DNA from: Progne subis subis
Lineage: Eukaryota > Chordata > Aves > Passeriformes > Hirundinidae
DNA length: 64,000 nt
Reading direction: 5' to 3'
Assembly (NCBI GenBank): GCA_022316685.1
Contig: JAKJHU010000107.1
Coordinates: forward strand, 868,001 to 932,000
The position numbers and the translations under genes are program-made. Position 1 is the first letter of the stretch. Each line of letters opens with the position of its first letter. Under the pieces are notes generated by a model. The model was given only the letters and a program-made list of their open reading frames with translations. It did not search any database and was not told where the DNA came from. Shown piece by piece: positions 38,666 to 52,400 of the stretch.

Positions 38666-39079
38666 CGGCCCGGGCCGGGGTCAGGGCCGGGGCCGGGGCC
38701 ACGGCCGGACGGGGCGGTCTCGCTTCCGTCCTGCCTGCGGGGCCGGGTCGGGGTCCTCGCGTAGAACGGAGGTTTGATGTTTCCCCGGGGTGCTCAATGT
38801 TGTCAGAGTCCCCAGTGCACAGCCCCAGTGCGGCTGCGGCTGCCGGCCCGGGGGAGCCCCGGACAGCCCCTGGCCCCCGCACTGCGCCCAGCGGAGCAGG
38901 AGCGACCCCAAGTAACATCGGGAAAACTGCGCTGAACGCGGCCGCCTCCTCCGCAGCATGGCTGACGGAAGAAAGGAGCGCTGTTGTTAGAAGTGTCGCT
39001 TTCCACGGCATTGGACTAAGAAGACTGTGATTCCTTTTTGTAGTCGAGTTAAATGAGGGATGAGCTCGGGAACACTCTT

Positions 39080-39150
39080 AATTTGGGACAAACATGATTA
39101 GGTGATCTTTAAGGTCCTTTCTGACTCAAAACGTTCTATGATTCTATGAT
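39080..39150 (+). mobile_element. short CR1 LINE tail
   Basis: Ends with 'GATCTTTAAGGTCC' and the tandem tail 'TTCTATGATTCTATGAT', diagnostic of a CR1 3' end. Severely 5'-truncated. Confidence 0.85.
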
Positions 39151-39394
39151 AAATTTTCATAGAAATATAGAAATAGTGATTTGTACAGATATTTGAAAAC
39201 CTTTTGGAGTTCGTTAGTACATTACCAGAATGCATGTGAACAACAGAAATGCTACACATCACTTTCAAGAATGTTGATGTACATCCTTCTGATATTCACT
39301 ACTGATCAGTAAAATTATTATTATTATTATGGTAGCTTTATGGAAAAACTGTTATGAAGAACCATCAGAGGAACCGAAGAATAAGAAAATCAGA

Positions 39395-39395
<1 letters not shown>

Positions 39396-39438
<43 letters not shown>
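39396..39438. repeat. poly(A)43 tract
   Basis: Forty-three uninterrupted A residues following 'AAGAATAAGAAAATCAGAC'. It could be a homopolymer microsatellite or the tail of a retro-inserted sequence; I find no clear target-site duplication. Confidence 0.9.
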
Positions 39439-39442
<4 letters not shown>

Positions 39443-41550
39443 GGCCATATTTTTCTAATTGGCCACTTTTCTAATTATCTGTTTTCTCTACCGTTTTCAT
39501 AATGGTCATTTAGCCCAGCTCCTCTGGCTTCTGCACCTCTGGTTGAAGACAAATCTGACCTCAGCTGCAATATTAAAAAAAAAAAAAAAAGGTAACTGAA
39601 TTTCACTCAGGAAAATGGACAGTGTTCCTTCTGCCAGAATTAAAAACCAAGTTAATGTCGCTTTGACTGAATAGTTGTTATAGCTTGTAGCGTAGTATCT
39701 CTGAGAGAAGCCTGAGCTGCCAAGCTGCTGCTCTGTCTAAACAGTTCCTATAACTTAGCTTGCATTTTGACTGGAACCCCCTGAAGATGCCAGGATAAGC
39801 CCCTCCAGCCAGGCTGATTTCTTACAATTTTGGGGGGCAAACATATAGTCCAGAGAACCTGAACCCTCTTTCCTGCATAACAGGATTTCTGGCATCAACT
39901 TCCCTAAGTACTAAGGGAAAGAGCAGCCTGAGCGCTCTGGAACTTCCGGACAAGGTGTTCTGGAAGTTTTCCCTACATTTTATCAGCGTCTGTCTGAAGC
40001 TGGGCTAGGACCCGGTGATGCACATCTGCAGGGAGAGCCGTAAGGAGTGACTGAGAATTCCCAGTTTACAATACAGGCCAAGGTAGGGGAAGATCCCTGA
40101 GAGTGGTACAGATGCAGAGTGCGTGCTGCAGGTGTTCTGGGGCTGCTGGCAAATGTGAGGTCACTGTTAAGGTGCCATACAATAGGAGCAGAGTAATTTA
40201 CCAGTGGTGCCAAGTCCTGAATCTGAACTGTTTTAAGGGATATCCTATCCAGGCACTTTCTGACAGTGCTTCAGTGAGACCAATCAGAGCATTCCTTTTT
40301 CCCTGAGTTTAGAGGATGGGGCAAATGAAGAAGGGGCTGGCCTTTTACTGAACTTCATGCTACTCAAAGGCAGGAGAGAAGTAACCACAGGAAAAAAAAG
40401 CAATATTTGCTTATATGAAGAATGATACAGCCACTACAATACTGACTTTGTAAAGCAGCATAACAAAGTATTATACCACTGAGTCAAGTGAAGGAAGTGA
40501 CAGATTCATAGAACATGTTCTATTTCTCTTGAGTTCCCAAGGCTGGCTATAAATCAGCAGGTTTTCTTCAGGATGGACCAAAATGGTTATCAGGACCCAT
40601 TACAGTGTAGGCTCAGCTGTGTCACAGAAAAACCCTTTCTTAGTTCTTGTCTAATACCTTCTGGGGCTGCTCTGAACAGAGTGGCCAGAACCATGTAACT
40701 TGCAAAGTGCCACAGTCCTGGAAACTTCATGATTTAATGACACTAGAAGAGGCCGAAAACAAAAGAATAACCAACTGCTGCGATGAACGTAATTTTTAAT
40801 GAAAACAACGCAGTGTAAACTATTTCAAAATACCACATAACTTAACAATTAGATCCTTCCTAGTGGTTCTTTCAAAATTGTATTTCCAAGAAAGAATTTA
40901 AAACCAAACAGTATTTCCTAAGAAGCCCTAGTTACTGAGTTGGAGAAAAGTTGGTTGACTACATGTTAAAAATCAGATAAAACCAAGACATAAAGGATGA
41001 AGGTGGTGGTGTTGTTTTTTTTTTTTTTTTTTTTTTTCCCCCCTCTCCAGCTGTTACCAAACCCAGCTGAAATTGACAAATAAAACTTTAAAAATCCATT
41101 CAATAAACCAAGTAGTTTGCTGACTTTATACTCTTTTTTGGGAACTTAAAATACTAATGTGCCTAATTTTAATCTAATCTTCAAAACTGGTGAAATCATT
41201 ACTAAATTCAAATTAATGCTAGAATTTCAGAGTGGGGTACTTTGTGGGGTACCTAAAGCATATCTCTCTTGACCTACACTTACTGAAGTGAAAAGATTCA
41301 GATGAATATTGAATGTCAACTTGGGCTCAGTGTGGCTGCAGCTGCACAAGCTTTTCACATCAAGTATGAACTAAATGGCATTTGTCTGTTAGCTGAGTTG
41401 GGCTTTAGCCATAACACCACAGCACCAAGTTGCTTTAGTTAACTTGCAGATAGGAAGAGCAACGAATGCATCAATGGTGCTCATCAATATCCTCAGTCAA
41501 GTTTTGAATTTTATGTTATCTACAACTATATGTCGTACAGAGGGATTTTA
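39439..41550. other. intergenic, nothing recognised
   Basis: No supported exon. It contains a poly-T (41015-41037) followed by a C6 run. Confidence 0.55.
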
Positions 41551-41859
41551 CCAAAGTATATAAATACCTGAAGGGAGGATGCAAAGGGGATGGAGCCAGG
41601 CTCTTTTCAGTGGTGCTCACTGACAGGACAAGAGGCACAAACTGAAAGAGAGGAAGGTTCCGGGTGAACATTAGGAAATACTTTCACTGTGGCAGACTGA
41701 GCACTGACACTAGCTTGTTTGAGGAGGTGTTGGAGTCTTCATCCTTGGGAATATGTAAAAGCCATCTGGACATGGTTTTGGGCAAGAGGGTCTTGAGCAG
41801 GGAAGTTTGACCAAATGACCTCAAGAGGTCTTCTCCAACCTCAATCATTCTGTGAATCT
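41551..41859 (+). mobile_element. CR1 LINE 3' fragment
   Basis: Begins 'AAGTATATAAATACCTGAAG', passes 'GGAGCCAGGCTCTTTTCAGT' and 'TGACAGGACAAGAGGCA', and ends 'TCAATCATTCTGTGAATCTG'. This is one of the longest CR1 3' fragments in the window. Confidence 0.93.
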
Positions 41860-44090
41860 GAGATGTTGATACATTCTGTAATACATGAGATTGTATGTTC
41901 TGGCAAGGAACCTAAATTTTTCTTTGCTGACTTCTGCAGTGTTGCGATACAGATGTAGAGAGAATTTGTGAAATGCTAATAGAAAGTGAATGCCACAACC
42001 AGTGATATTTTCTCATTGTATGTACAGATATTACATTTAAACTCTTCTACCCAGTTGCCCCATTTTCACTATGCTTTTAGTGCATGATCATTCTCCATTT
42101 GCAGCCAGCTGCAACATAGCAATCACTATTTGTGTTACCTACAGAAATAAAAGGGCTAAGGATTATACGATATTACAGATGACAAGTTAAAGTTAGCTTT
42201 AGGTTCTCAGGGCTTAGAGTGCATACTTGTCTTAGCTCCACTACTTTAAGCAGTCTAAAAACTTAAAGGTATTTTATTAGTTTTCACTTTCATTGATGGC
42301 TTGAAATACTAATAGGGGGCAGGAGAGAAGCAAGCTTTGATTCCACAGCACAGATTGGGAAACTGTGATGCACACTGCACATTTCAAAAAGCACATATAG
42401 CCCTCGGAAGAGGGTGTTGTTTTAAATAAACTTAAATTACTGTTCTTGTAATCTGATGAGAGGGGAGGGGGAAGCAGGGGAAGAAAAGGAAGGATGTGGT
42501 GGGTATTGTATTCCTGGCTTGAATTTTAGTATTTGTTCTCCACTTCTGTTGTCTACCAGCTAAGCCAAGGATGTGTTGGATTATTTTACACTTCCTCTTG
42601 GAATTTTTTTCTCCATTGTCTATTGTAAGCTTCTTGTTCACAACTGAAAGTGTTTTATAATTTCCACTGTTTGGCATAGACTCCTGACCTCTGGTAATCA
42701 GGCAGATCTTGGATCCTGTGGCAGCAGAACTACTAAAACATGCTTCTTCTGTCTTGTTCTAGACTGCATTCAGTTTCTAGGTTCAAGGATAAATTAACTT
42801 ATGCTTGCTCAACAGATAGGATAAAATCAGAGCTAATGCCAGTTCTTTTCAAGTATATTTTGGACTGCTGCCCTTCTCTTACATGTAAAGACCAAAAATA
42901 CAAGCCAAAGTGAGAAATAAAATTAGTCTGACTAATAAATACATTCTTTTGAACTCACCCCTTGTGCAAATGTTTCAAATTATGCTTTGACAGAAAAGAA
43001 ACATTTGATGTTATGGTTTCATAGAATTCAAAAGTAATATGCACAGTTTATTTTGACCCAATTCCTTTATGAAGAAGTGAGTAGGGTGCATTATTTTTAT
43101 ATATGTCTTTCAGTTTGATTGTGATTAAACTTTATTCCCTCCCTAGGTAATCTTCTGGATAGCCAGGTAGAATTACCAGGCCTACAACTTGATTTGAATA
43201 ACACTGTGCTGTCTGTTACAGAAAAGGGATTGAGAGGGATTCTGACAGTTCTCTCACCCTAAGTTAAGAAAAGCTTTCCTTAACCAGGATTAGTTATCCA
43301 GAGTAGAAGTAAAAAAATCTAAACTGGTTGCAGCATAAATATAATGGATAGATACTTGCCTTAACAACAATAAGTTATGAGGACTTTCATACCTTGTTAT
43401 GAAAACATAACAAGTTTCCCAAAAATTTTAAGCTTCTAAATCCATCTTTAGACTTCCTAAGTAAGCTGTTTCTCAAAAGTGATGAACCTGCAGCAGTTCC
43501 CATTGAATGCTCAGGCTTATAAATGCATGGCTGAGAGGCATGATGGCAATATCAAAGGGGAAAGGCGGTTGCTTTAAAAAAACTGGGACAGTATGCTTTT
43601 ATAATATGCAGCTGCACTCCACAGTTTACACTACAAAAGTTGAAATATTTGTTCTACAGACAGCAAAACTGAGGTCCATGCATAAGATTTATCTGATGTT
43701 CCACTGATGAAGGAAATAGCATCTAAAATCTGGGAAGTTAGTAGCGGCATATTTCCATTAGAAAGCTACTCTAAGAAGGTAACACTAAATGCCCCACCTT
43801 GTTTTTCCTGAATAAATAAAAAAATCTGCAATTAAGGAACTGACTTGAAAGCGGTAGCATCTTATTAATGCAGATTATTTACTCTTGGTAGAGGAGATAA
43901 GCATAACCTACTGAAACCATACAAGAACAAAATAAAAGGCCGCACTGAGAAATTTGTACGCAGTAGGTCTGAAAATGGCCTCAAACGACTTGGACCTTGG
44001 AAACAGCTTCATTTTTAATCTCCACGAAGTTTTAATGAAAACGAAGCAGAATAGTTAAACCCCCCAACCCCGAATGCTTCCAAAGCCGAG
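41860..44090. other. intergenic, nothing recognised
   Basis: AT-rich, short unconserved ORFs only. Confidence 0.55.
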
Positions 44091-44121
44091 TTCAGGCCTC
44101 ATGCAATGATTTAATGGGCGC

Positions 44122-44141
44122 ACGCTGCCCTCTCGCGGTCA
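44122..44141 (-). promoter_or_regulatory. candidate CTCF binding site
   Basis: The minus strand reads ACCGCGAGAGGGCAGCGTG, close to the CTCF core consensus (CCGCNNGRGGGCAG). It sits in a small CpG-containing patch (about 44090-44215) within an AT-rich gene desert, between the PGM2 promoter and the next CpG island. Found by eye, not scored. Confidence 0.5.
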
Positions 44142-44215
44142 CAGTGGGAATAACCACCGAGGACACCGGCTGCTCGGAGCTGTGCTGGAGCTGCGCCCAC
44201 GGGTACCGCCTTACA

Positions 44216-45704
44216 AAAAATTCCCCACGTTTCTGCCAGACAATAACTGTTTGATAATGTAGTGTTAGTCTTCCTGTAATTTCGGGCAGAAGCTTCCTCT
44301 CCTTGTCTTTAGATTTAGACAATCGAAAACGAATGTCAGTGAACAAAAAATACCTGCACTCTTTCTTACACTGCTTCAATATTCCCTTTTCCAGAGTGTT
44401 CCAGTATCAAGAAAAGAAATACTGAGAACATAACAGTAGTGCCATGCATAGAGAAAACGAACATCTTTCCCATATATAATTTTGCATAAAACTTTAAGTT
44501 GCACTCAACTATATTTTATTTTCTGAATATTAACTTATTGTTAATATATAGAAAACTTAAGTATCATAGTAATACACGTTAGTAAACACTGAAACTTCAC
44601 TACAGGCCTAAGGGGTTTATTTTCTTTCTATGTTCCCTGACCAGACTGTTGAGATGAATTAATGTTGCTACCTCTGAGAACAATTTGTTTCTGTAACCAT
44701 TCCTGTATTAACAAATTTTTCTGGTGTCATGTGCTTGCTATTACTCTAGGCATTTGGCTTGATGCCTTCTCTGCTTTAGAAATTGTTTTGAGATTGGCTT
44801 TCTGATTAGCATAATTATGCTCATTTTTATTCTTAGTTTACTTGCCAAACACTCAAAGTTACTTCCTGCTAGTTCATATTTTGTAGCTGATAGGTTAGTC
44901 TTGGGATGCTGGTTGTTCATGGCAATGATACATGATTAAAAGAAATAGTAATGTAATGCCCTGCAATTCTACCCCATCTTCTAGAATCAAAATGCACTGA
45001 AATGTTTGAATGTTTGATTTCAAGTAGTTTCTTTCTTACAATTATAACAGCTTCATAACACCACCAGGAGTAATTATCTCTTTGCAAACAAGCAATTAAT
45101 AATATTTGCCTCCTCCAGCACAATCGCTTGATACCAGTACCAGACTTTGTCCAAGGATGTATGAGCACCATATAATTAGAGCTATATTAGGAATTGATAG
45201 TTCATAGTGTAGTGCTTTGGTTTATATGGTAACCAAACCTTAAAGATGAGGAAAAAAGAAAAAAAAGGAAAAAAAAGGTGTACAAAAGTTTACTCTTGAG
45301 AAAGGAAAACACTTAAAATACAGCAAGGTTCTTGCAGATGGAGATGGATATCACACACAGTTGATATTTATTTATAATTAAAATTTAAAGCTTTCATTAA
45401 TCCCAGGTGACCCAAGCTGTCTCTACTTGAGAAGGCATTTATTGCCACTTTGGTAGTCAGCTAAGAGGCCAGGATGGCTTGGTGGCCCTACAGCCTGTTC
45501 ATTCAGTACCATGGCAGAGCCCAGATCTGGGGTAGACAGACTACAAGTGCTATTCCCCTTTTTGGTGAATGACCTCTAGGTATTGTGCACCAATGACAAG
45601 AGAGAGAACAAAGTTTCTGTAAATGCCAGATAATGAAAGGACTGTACTGAATGATAAAGGTGTAACGTACATTCTGAATTCTGGTATTTCAGTACTCTAG
45701 GGTT
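44216..45704. other. intergenic, nothing recognised
   Basis: AT-rich, no supported gene. Confidence 0.55.
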
Positions 45705-45965
45705 GCTGATGTTGGAGAGAGGCACGTAACAGAACACATTGAAGGTCATGGGACAACAACCGAAGTTTATTGTTAGGCGCCCCTTTCATAGGGGCTTCAA
45801 CTTTCCCATGCTTACACATTTGATTGGTTGGGCTCTTAACTCCGCCCAGCTCACTGGCCAATGACATGTCTGCATTCATGACAGACTGGGATTGGCTAGG
45901 GTCCCTCGCGTGAGTTTGAATCCAGCCTATCATTGTCTTACCCGCGGACTTGTGTGCTTCTCTAA
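45705..45965 (-). mobile_element. probable solo LTR of an endogenous retrovirus
   Basis: Read on the minus strand, the segment has the order expected of an LTR. A U3-like part has CCAAT boxes on both strands (plus 45823-45827, 45858-45862, 45891-45895) and a GC box (45842-45847). A short GC hairpin follows (45779-45795), then AATAAA (45766-45771), then a TTGTTG-rich R/U5-like stretch ending near TG/CA at 45710. There are no gag, pol or env remnants on either side. No target-site duplication is clear and the U3 limit is uncertain. The alternative is an old promoter-like unique sequence. Confidence 0.5.
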
Positions 45966-48900
45966 TGAACCAGGCTGGTCGAGTTGGGGTCTGCTGTGGC
46001 CAATTTATCTGTGCAGCTTACAGACCAGCTGTAGCTGTCACACTCTTGCATTACTTTATTAGTATACACTGCATCTGTCTTGTAATACAATGTCATTGTA
46101 GAGGAAACTGTACAATTTCCTCTGTAGATGTAAATATTTGCTGGAACAAAGTCTTCCCGAGAAAAACACCATTAAAGAATTCTCAAACAATTCAGTGTCA
46201 ATAAGACAAGATAAAACTTTTCTACAAATAGTTGCTTTAAAGCAATAATCTATCTTATAAATTAAAAGATTAATAAGTATGAAGTTAACTGGAAGAATAA
46301 ATCCCATATGTAGCTAATACATATTGGCCCATTGCCACTTTGGGCAAGCATGCTGTGCAGGCACAATTATTTACATCTTTCTGTAAGATCTTTCTGTACA
46401 TCTTCTCCATACTATTGACACAGTAATGTGTAAGCTCAGCCACATGCCAGATAAAATGTCAGCAAGACAACTTATTGAATGCACTAACTTATTAGTTGAA
46501 AAGATTAAACAGAGCATTCAGCTCAAGTTTCATAACCAAAGCACATAAATACACACGCAGACACAAGCCACTCAGCTTCCCATGCTACAAATTTTGAATC
46601 GTGCAGTAGCTGAAGTTTTCATAGCATATCTCCAAATGTGTGGGATATAAATTTTGGGAGCACATATGCTCTTCTTTACCTCCCTGCCCCTTGTATCATA
46701 TGAAGAACTTTTACTATTGTTAATAGCATTTTATGTAGCAAATAACAGCAAATTTATACAGCACTAGAAGTGTTATACATAGCAATCTAACCGCAAAAAG
46801 ATTGTGTTTTGCTATCTTTTAAAATTAAGTTTGCAATCTTCTAAACAAGAAGCCTAAGGAACAGAAATTCTGCAACTGTTGTTGAATATGTGAACGTCAC
46901 TTCTAGCCATGTGTGCAAGGATACAGATGGTTGGAAGCTGTTCAGATAGTCAGTTGCCTTGTCCCATAGTCTGTTTGGTCTGGATGAACACCTATGGGCC
47001 TCAGCTGTCAATCATCTCATAGACAGAAGTGCATTTAAGGGCAAACCTTGCTTATTTGTACAGAAGGAAAATCGTTGTCACCCCCTGCAAATTAAGTAAC
47101 GTAATTAGACACTGGATAGCAGCAGCTGTTTGGACTACAGCAAGACCAATGCCTCAATTTTCTTCCCAAGTATTTCTTCCCTCCACAGAGAGCAGCATTT
47201 TCTGATTTATTGTGCCGCCTGGTATCTCTTAAAGTCAATATATTTAAAAATAGCACTTCAAAAGGGATCCTGATTCTGAGGTAAAGCTCTCCCTCATATT
47301 GCTCACTTTCAGAGCCTAAATATTAGCAGATCTGATGTACATACCTCTCTTTATTATGTCTGAGGAAACTTCTTGCTGAGACTTTCCTCTGTGCTACTCT
47401 GCCAAAAGCAGAAATTTACACCTAAGCATTCTTTAGGGCACAGTATTAGCAAAAACATACTGTATTTACAATTCTTATAACTTCCTCACTTCTTTCAATT
47501 TTTTATGTTATTTTATTTTAAACAGCAAACCGCACTCTGCCTCTCCCCTTTCCCAAGAAAGATATTTTGGTACAGTGGCAATAGGAAGATACTATCTTAT
47601 TATGGACAAAGACACCATTAGGCTTACACAGGACTGAAGAGGTAAAATACAATCATGCTATGCACTGGTCAGAACAAAGGTGTAGCAATTTTTTTCAGGT
47701 GCTGTACTACAGGACCTTAACAGTAAACATAAAGGACCATAGTAAGTTTGCAGCACAGCTAACATTTTGCAATAATCTAGATAGACAGGCTATAAAGATC
47801 CATCAAAATGTACAAATTTCATCCAGTGCTCTAGGTCCAGAGTTTTGACATCCAGGACTTCTGAGCAATTTTAAATTTTAGTATGATATTGCAAGTTACC
47901 ATATTTCTCATTCTCTCTGTTTTTATGTACTGAACAAAAGAATCATGTAACATTTTTTTATCATGTATTTTTGGAATAAAGGTGGAGATTTTTCTTGATT
48001 GGTTAAGATTTACATTGAAAACAAAGTCGAGTCTTACATTAGCTGAGAGCCATCACACTTCTGAAGATACTTGAAATATCCTCATTTTGTTGCCTATTAA
48101 TGACAGTAAAAGCAGAATCGGTGCACTAGACAAGCTAATTTAAAGTAGCAGCTCTTGGCTTAGAAGCTTCTTCTGATGTGAAGGTGATACAAACATAGAA
48201 GATAGCAAAGTACATGTATATCAAGACCTGTGATAATTGCAATGAAAATTGACTAAGTTTGCAGGGTAATGGGATAAGAGAGAGGCCTCTAAACAAAAAG
48301 GCCTTCTTTCCTCCGTGACTCACAAGTTATCTGAAATTAAATCTTGCCTGATGTTGCTTATGCTTCCAGGAAATGAAAGTTTACTAGCTAAATTCTAGTG
48401 AAGTAACTTATTTATCTTACAGAGGCTCCCCAGGGAAACAATAAGCCATGTTTTGCATTTCGCATTTACTGTAAGACTTTGGAGCTATTTAGGACCCTCC
48501 TGTGTTGCTGTAATGGCTTAGAGGCTCTCAGTAGGTCAGCCAGAACTGAAACACCAAATACAATATCAACATCATTGTTAAGCACATGAAGAACTGTTAA
48601 CTGTCAAAGAAAAGAGAATATATTGACCATAAAGCAAACTAGCAAACAAATAAACCCTTTTGCATCATTATTTGGAATATTTCCAGTTATAGACCTTTGA
48701 CCAGACAGACTGACTATAAACCTACAAAAGACAGAAAATGGAAAAAGAGGTTGGGAGAAAGGGAGGGCTGAATGATACAAAATTCCAGATGTCAGTAGGC
48801 CAGTTCTCCATAGAATTATTTACTATACATGGGTTTTCTGTTATTCATCCACTGGAAATACTACATCCCTCAGAAACTACCAGCAATATAGACTTTACTT

Positions 48901-51900
48901 ATCTGTAAACCAGGGGAGGGATAACTCAGCATTGCACAAAGGAGCAGAAGTAATCCCTCTTCCCGCCACATCCACTATCCTAAATTAACCTGAAAATACA
49001 ACTGTCTCTTACTCAAAAAGACTTGTAAGCAACTATCTGTGTGACAGGCAAGGATCACATGCCAATGTTTCCTTCAGATGATCAAACCACAAGCTCTTGG
49101 TGTGACTATATTGGAGCTGTTAACCTTTGCAGCTGTTAAAATAGATCGATGCTCCTATTTTAAGATACAGAGCTCCTTGCCCTGCAATGTTCAACTGAAG
49201 TGATCTAGATACCAAGCCTTATTTATGCACTGTTTAACTCCAGAAGCAGCTGTGGACTTTGTGACTAGAAAGTAGGTCAGTTAGATGACCTCTAAAATAG
49301 TCAAAGCTTTGGCTGACCCTTTCAAAAGTCACAAAGCTAAAGCAGTTAAGGTTTTAATGAAGAGACAAGCACACAATCAGCATGTCCCCTCCTTTACTGA
49401 AGCAGAATATTGTGCTTCAGAAAGCCCTGATTTCGCTCAGTCACTCCCAAGTTTTGTTCTCATCTATTTCCATGGGTGCCCTCAATGTTGCTTTCGTACC
49501 AGCTTTAGGAATGATGACACTGACAGTGTGCTGGTTAACCAGCTCTTGCTCCCTTTCCTATTGTTCTCATCACATCTCTGTTTTTTTTCCAGCCCTATCA
49601 CAGGTCCCACATGATCAGTAAAATTTATCAGTATAATTTGTCTCCTAAGAGCAAACTGTTATTCAGACTATTGCTTATTCTTAGGCTAGACTTCTGCTGC
49701 TTTTCAATTATAAATTGCATGAAAGGCAGAGTAAAAAGCTACACTGTGTTTAACCACAAATGTGAATCTGTGGCAAATGCCAGACCACTAATATCTCCTC
49801 ATCTGATACAGCAGTTACTCTGAGCTGTCCAAGGGGCTGCTCTTCCTCCTGCAGCCTTCTGACAACCATTCTGGCAGAAAGGCAGAAGGAACAGCTGAGA
49901 GGGAAGCAGCATGAAGTACCTACACTAAGACTGTTAATATGCGATGGTTTTTTCTCTCAGTGGAACTTTCAACGCTATTTGAATTGGTTTTGTGTTTTGA
50001 AAAAGGGTATTTTAAAAGGGAGGAAGATCCTCTTGCCAGAGTTCCTTGCAGTAGAGGATTAAGTGAAGGATCTGACTTTAGACAGCAGCATAGTTTTGAT
50101 CTGGGTTGCACTCTGTTGTTGGAGTGGTGTAGTGAAAAAAAACATTGGGGAAAAAAACCCCACAAAAACACCTTTGCATTTTTTTCAGTCAAAACATTTT
50201 GAACTCAAAGAATGTGAAAATATTCAGCAAGAGTATCTTTATCAGAGGACCTCAGTAGCTGAGACAAGGTTACATTTTATAAACATCAGGTGGAATTCCT
50301 AATTATGGCTACTATTTGTACTGTGCTATCACACCAAAAGCAAATATTTGGAGATACAAAGCCTTTTCTTGACTTAACACTCTTGAGCGATGCTATAGAA
50401 TAATTTAGGTGTTTACTTTAGGAGGCTCAATAAAGGTCAAATGAATCCTTAAAAAAGAAAAAAAATCTCTTGTACAGTATACTGCCTATATATTCCCTGT
50501 GAAGAGATTAAATAATCTTTCTACCTAACATAATTGATACCTAACAAGTTGAAAATAGCTCTCTATATTATAAATTATCCTTATGATAGAGAGATATATC
50601 ATATAGATAATATAGAGAGATGTATTATCTCAGTCTAGGCTCTAATATAACTTTAGGCAATGACTCTCCTGAGGAAGTCTGGGTTACACACTTCTCCTGG
50701 AATAATGACTATTAAGGTCATGATTATTGCAGGGTAGTGTTTGGTGTACATAGTGATTCATACAAAAACTATCCTTCATAAGGCTGTCCTCATATTAACG
50801 CATTAATATTATTTGCCTTATTCTGAGATAAGGGATAATGCTTTGCAAACCTAGGCTGGTTATAATGCAGTTTTGTTTGCCCATTTTCATTCCTGCCATC
50901 CATTTCCATTAGAAAGTACTCTCGCAGGAAGAAACTGATTTGTTTATATCCTATATATATATATGATGTTTTTCCTGAAAAAATTAAGCAAAAACACTTT
51001 ATAGGAAACATTTAACTTAGCATAAAGTTAAGTATTTTATTGAAACTATTAGTAAGGAATAATGAATGACAAACTACAAAGGAGTTTCTTACCTTCTTTC
51101 CCAGTAGTGTAGCATTTGCTACATTCTCCCAGAATACTGAAACTACGTATTCTGGCAATGTGTTAAATCATCAAACTATGTAATGTTTTGAGACTTAGAC
51201 ACTGCTTGAAGTATTAAAATTTTTCAATTAGTCATTGTGGTAGCAGCAAAAAAAAGATGATTATATCCTACTGATTAGGACACAAGGTACTGCTGACTAT
51301 AGTTTCTGCTGCTCTAATGATTTGTCTGGTTGTACAAAGCAGGACAGCATCCATAGCTGAGAAAAGCTCAGCTTTCACAACCCTTTGATTAAGACTGTTT
51401 AGTAAAGTGGGACCTATGGACTTATGTACTTGTAGTTCCAAAAGAAAATTAAACAACTTGTGAACATCTGAAAAGAAGGCTAACCTGTCTCCTCCCTCTG
51501 CAAACATGGGAGCCTGTTCCCACCTCCTGCAGAATGTTTTCTCTGTTATTATACTGCAACAAGTTTGACTGCATTTAATATACAGTCTGGGAATATCTGA
51601 AATCATATATTTTAATCTCTTTACTTTTTACTCTTACCCTCTCATCACCCTAGGCAAGAAAACCTAACTTGCTAAGACTTGATATGTATGGGCACATCCT
51701 ACTATTAATTAAATCATCACACACACCTATTAAAATCCTGTGAAAGATATTTGTCTCAAATCCTACAGCAAGAGTAGGTGATACAGCAGGATAACCAGGA
51801 GAATTAACCAGACCATATGCTCCACACAATACATGGAAGATTAGCAGCTCCTTTATCTGCTATTGTTTGAGAACACAACCTGCTTGTTTCTTTTTAAAAA

Positions 51901-52369
51901 AGCACACTGCCTTCTGGTAACAAAATTATAGTTTAAGTGCAGTTTGTATTGAAGCTAAGTATTGCAGCTTTTGAAAGTATGGCACTAAAGATAGGTGAGC
52001 TCTAAAATAGTATTAATTTAACCAGGGCAGGACAGATTTGTGAGAGACGTTCAGTGACAAATGCCAGGATTTTTTCTTATTGCCAGGAGATCCTCTTTTA
52101 AAAAACAGTGCTGGAGTCCATTTTGCTTGTGGAACCTTATCCTTCTCCCCAGAGTGACTCTCAGCATTCCCGCTGGCCTTTAGTACTACTTTGTTTCCTG
52201 ATTGTAGTTTTTCTATCCTCTATGAAAATGCTCATCAATTAAAAGTAAACAAAATAGAAGATTAATCTATAGAAAATACATTCATTGGAAAACTGGGACT
52301 TCTCAGAATTATATATGTTACATTTTTAAAGTTGTCGCTCACTGTTAATGAGCTGTTAAAGCAAAAAGT

Positions 52370-52400
52370 ATCTGAAGTATGATTTGGTCATACTTCAGAT
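52370..52400. repeat. perfect 13-bp inverted repeat with 5-nt loop
   Basis: ATCTGAAGTATGA (52370-52382), loop TTTGG, then its exact complement (52388-52400). Confidence 0.9.

Larger units (their letters stand above)
38100..39010 (-). promoter_or_regulatory. PGM2: CpG island, PGM2 promoter
   Basis: GC-rich block around PGM2 exon 1. Runs of CCCCG (about 38637-38665) form overlapping GC boxes (Sp1-type) upstream of the start codon. No TATA box is seen. The transcription start probably lies between 38503 and 38660. Many ORFs on both strands here are GC-composition artefacts. Confidence 0.8.

Noticed and set aside
38147..39030. Long ORFs on both strands around PGM2 exon 1
   Set aside because: Same GC artefact; only the 24-codon exon 1 is supported by homology and splice phase.
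44092..44379. Minus-strand 95-codon ORF overlapping the CTCF-like motif
   Set aside because: No homology recognised; open mostly because of a local GC patch.
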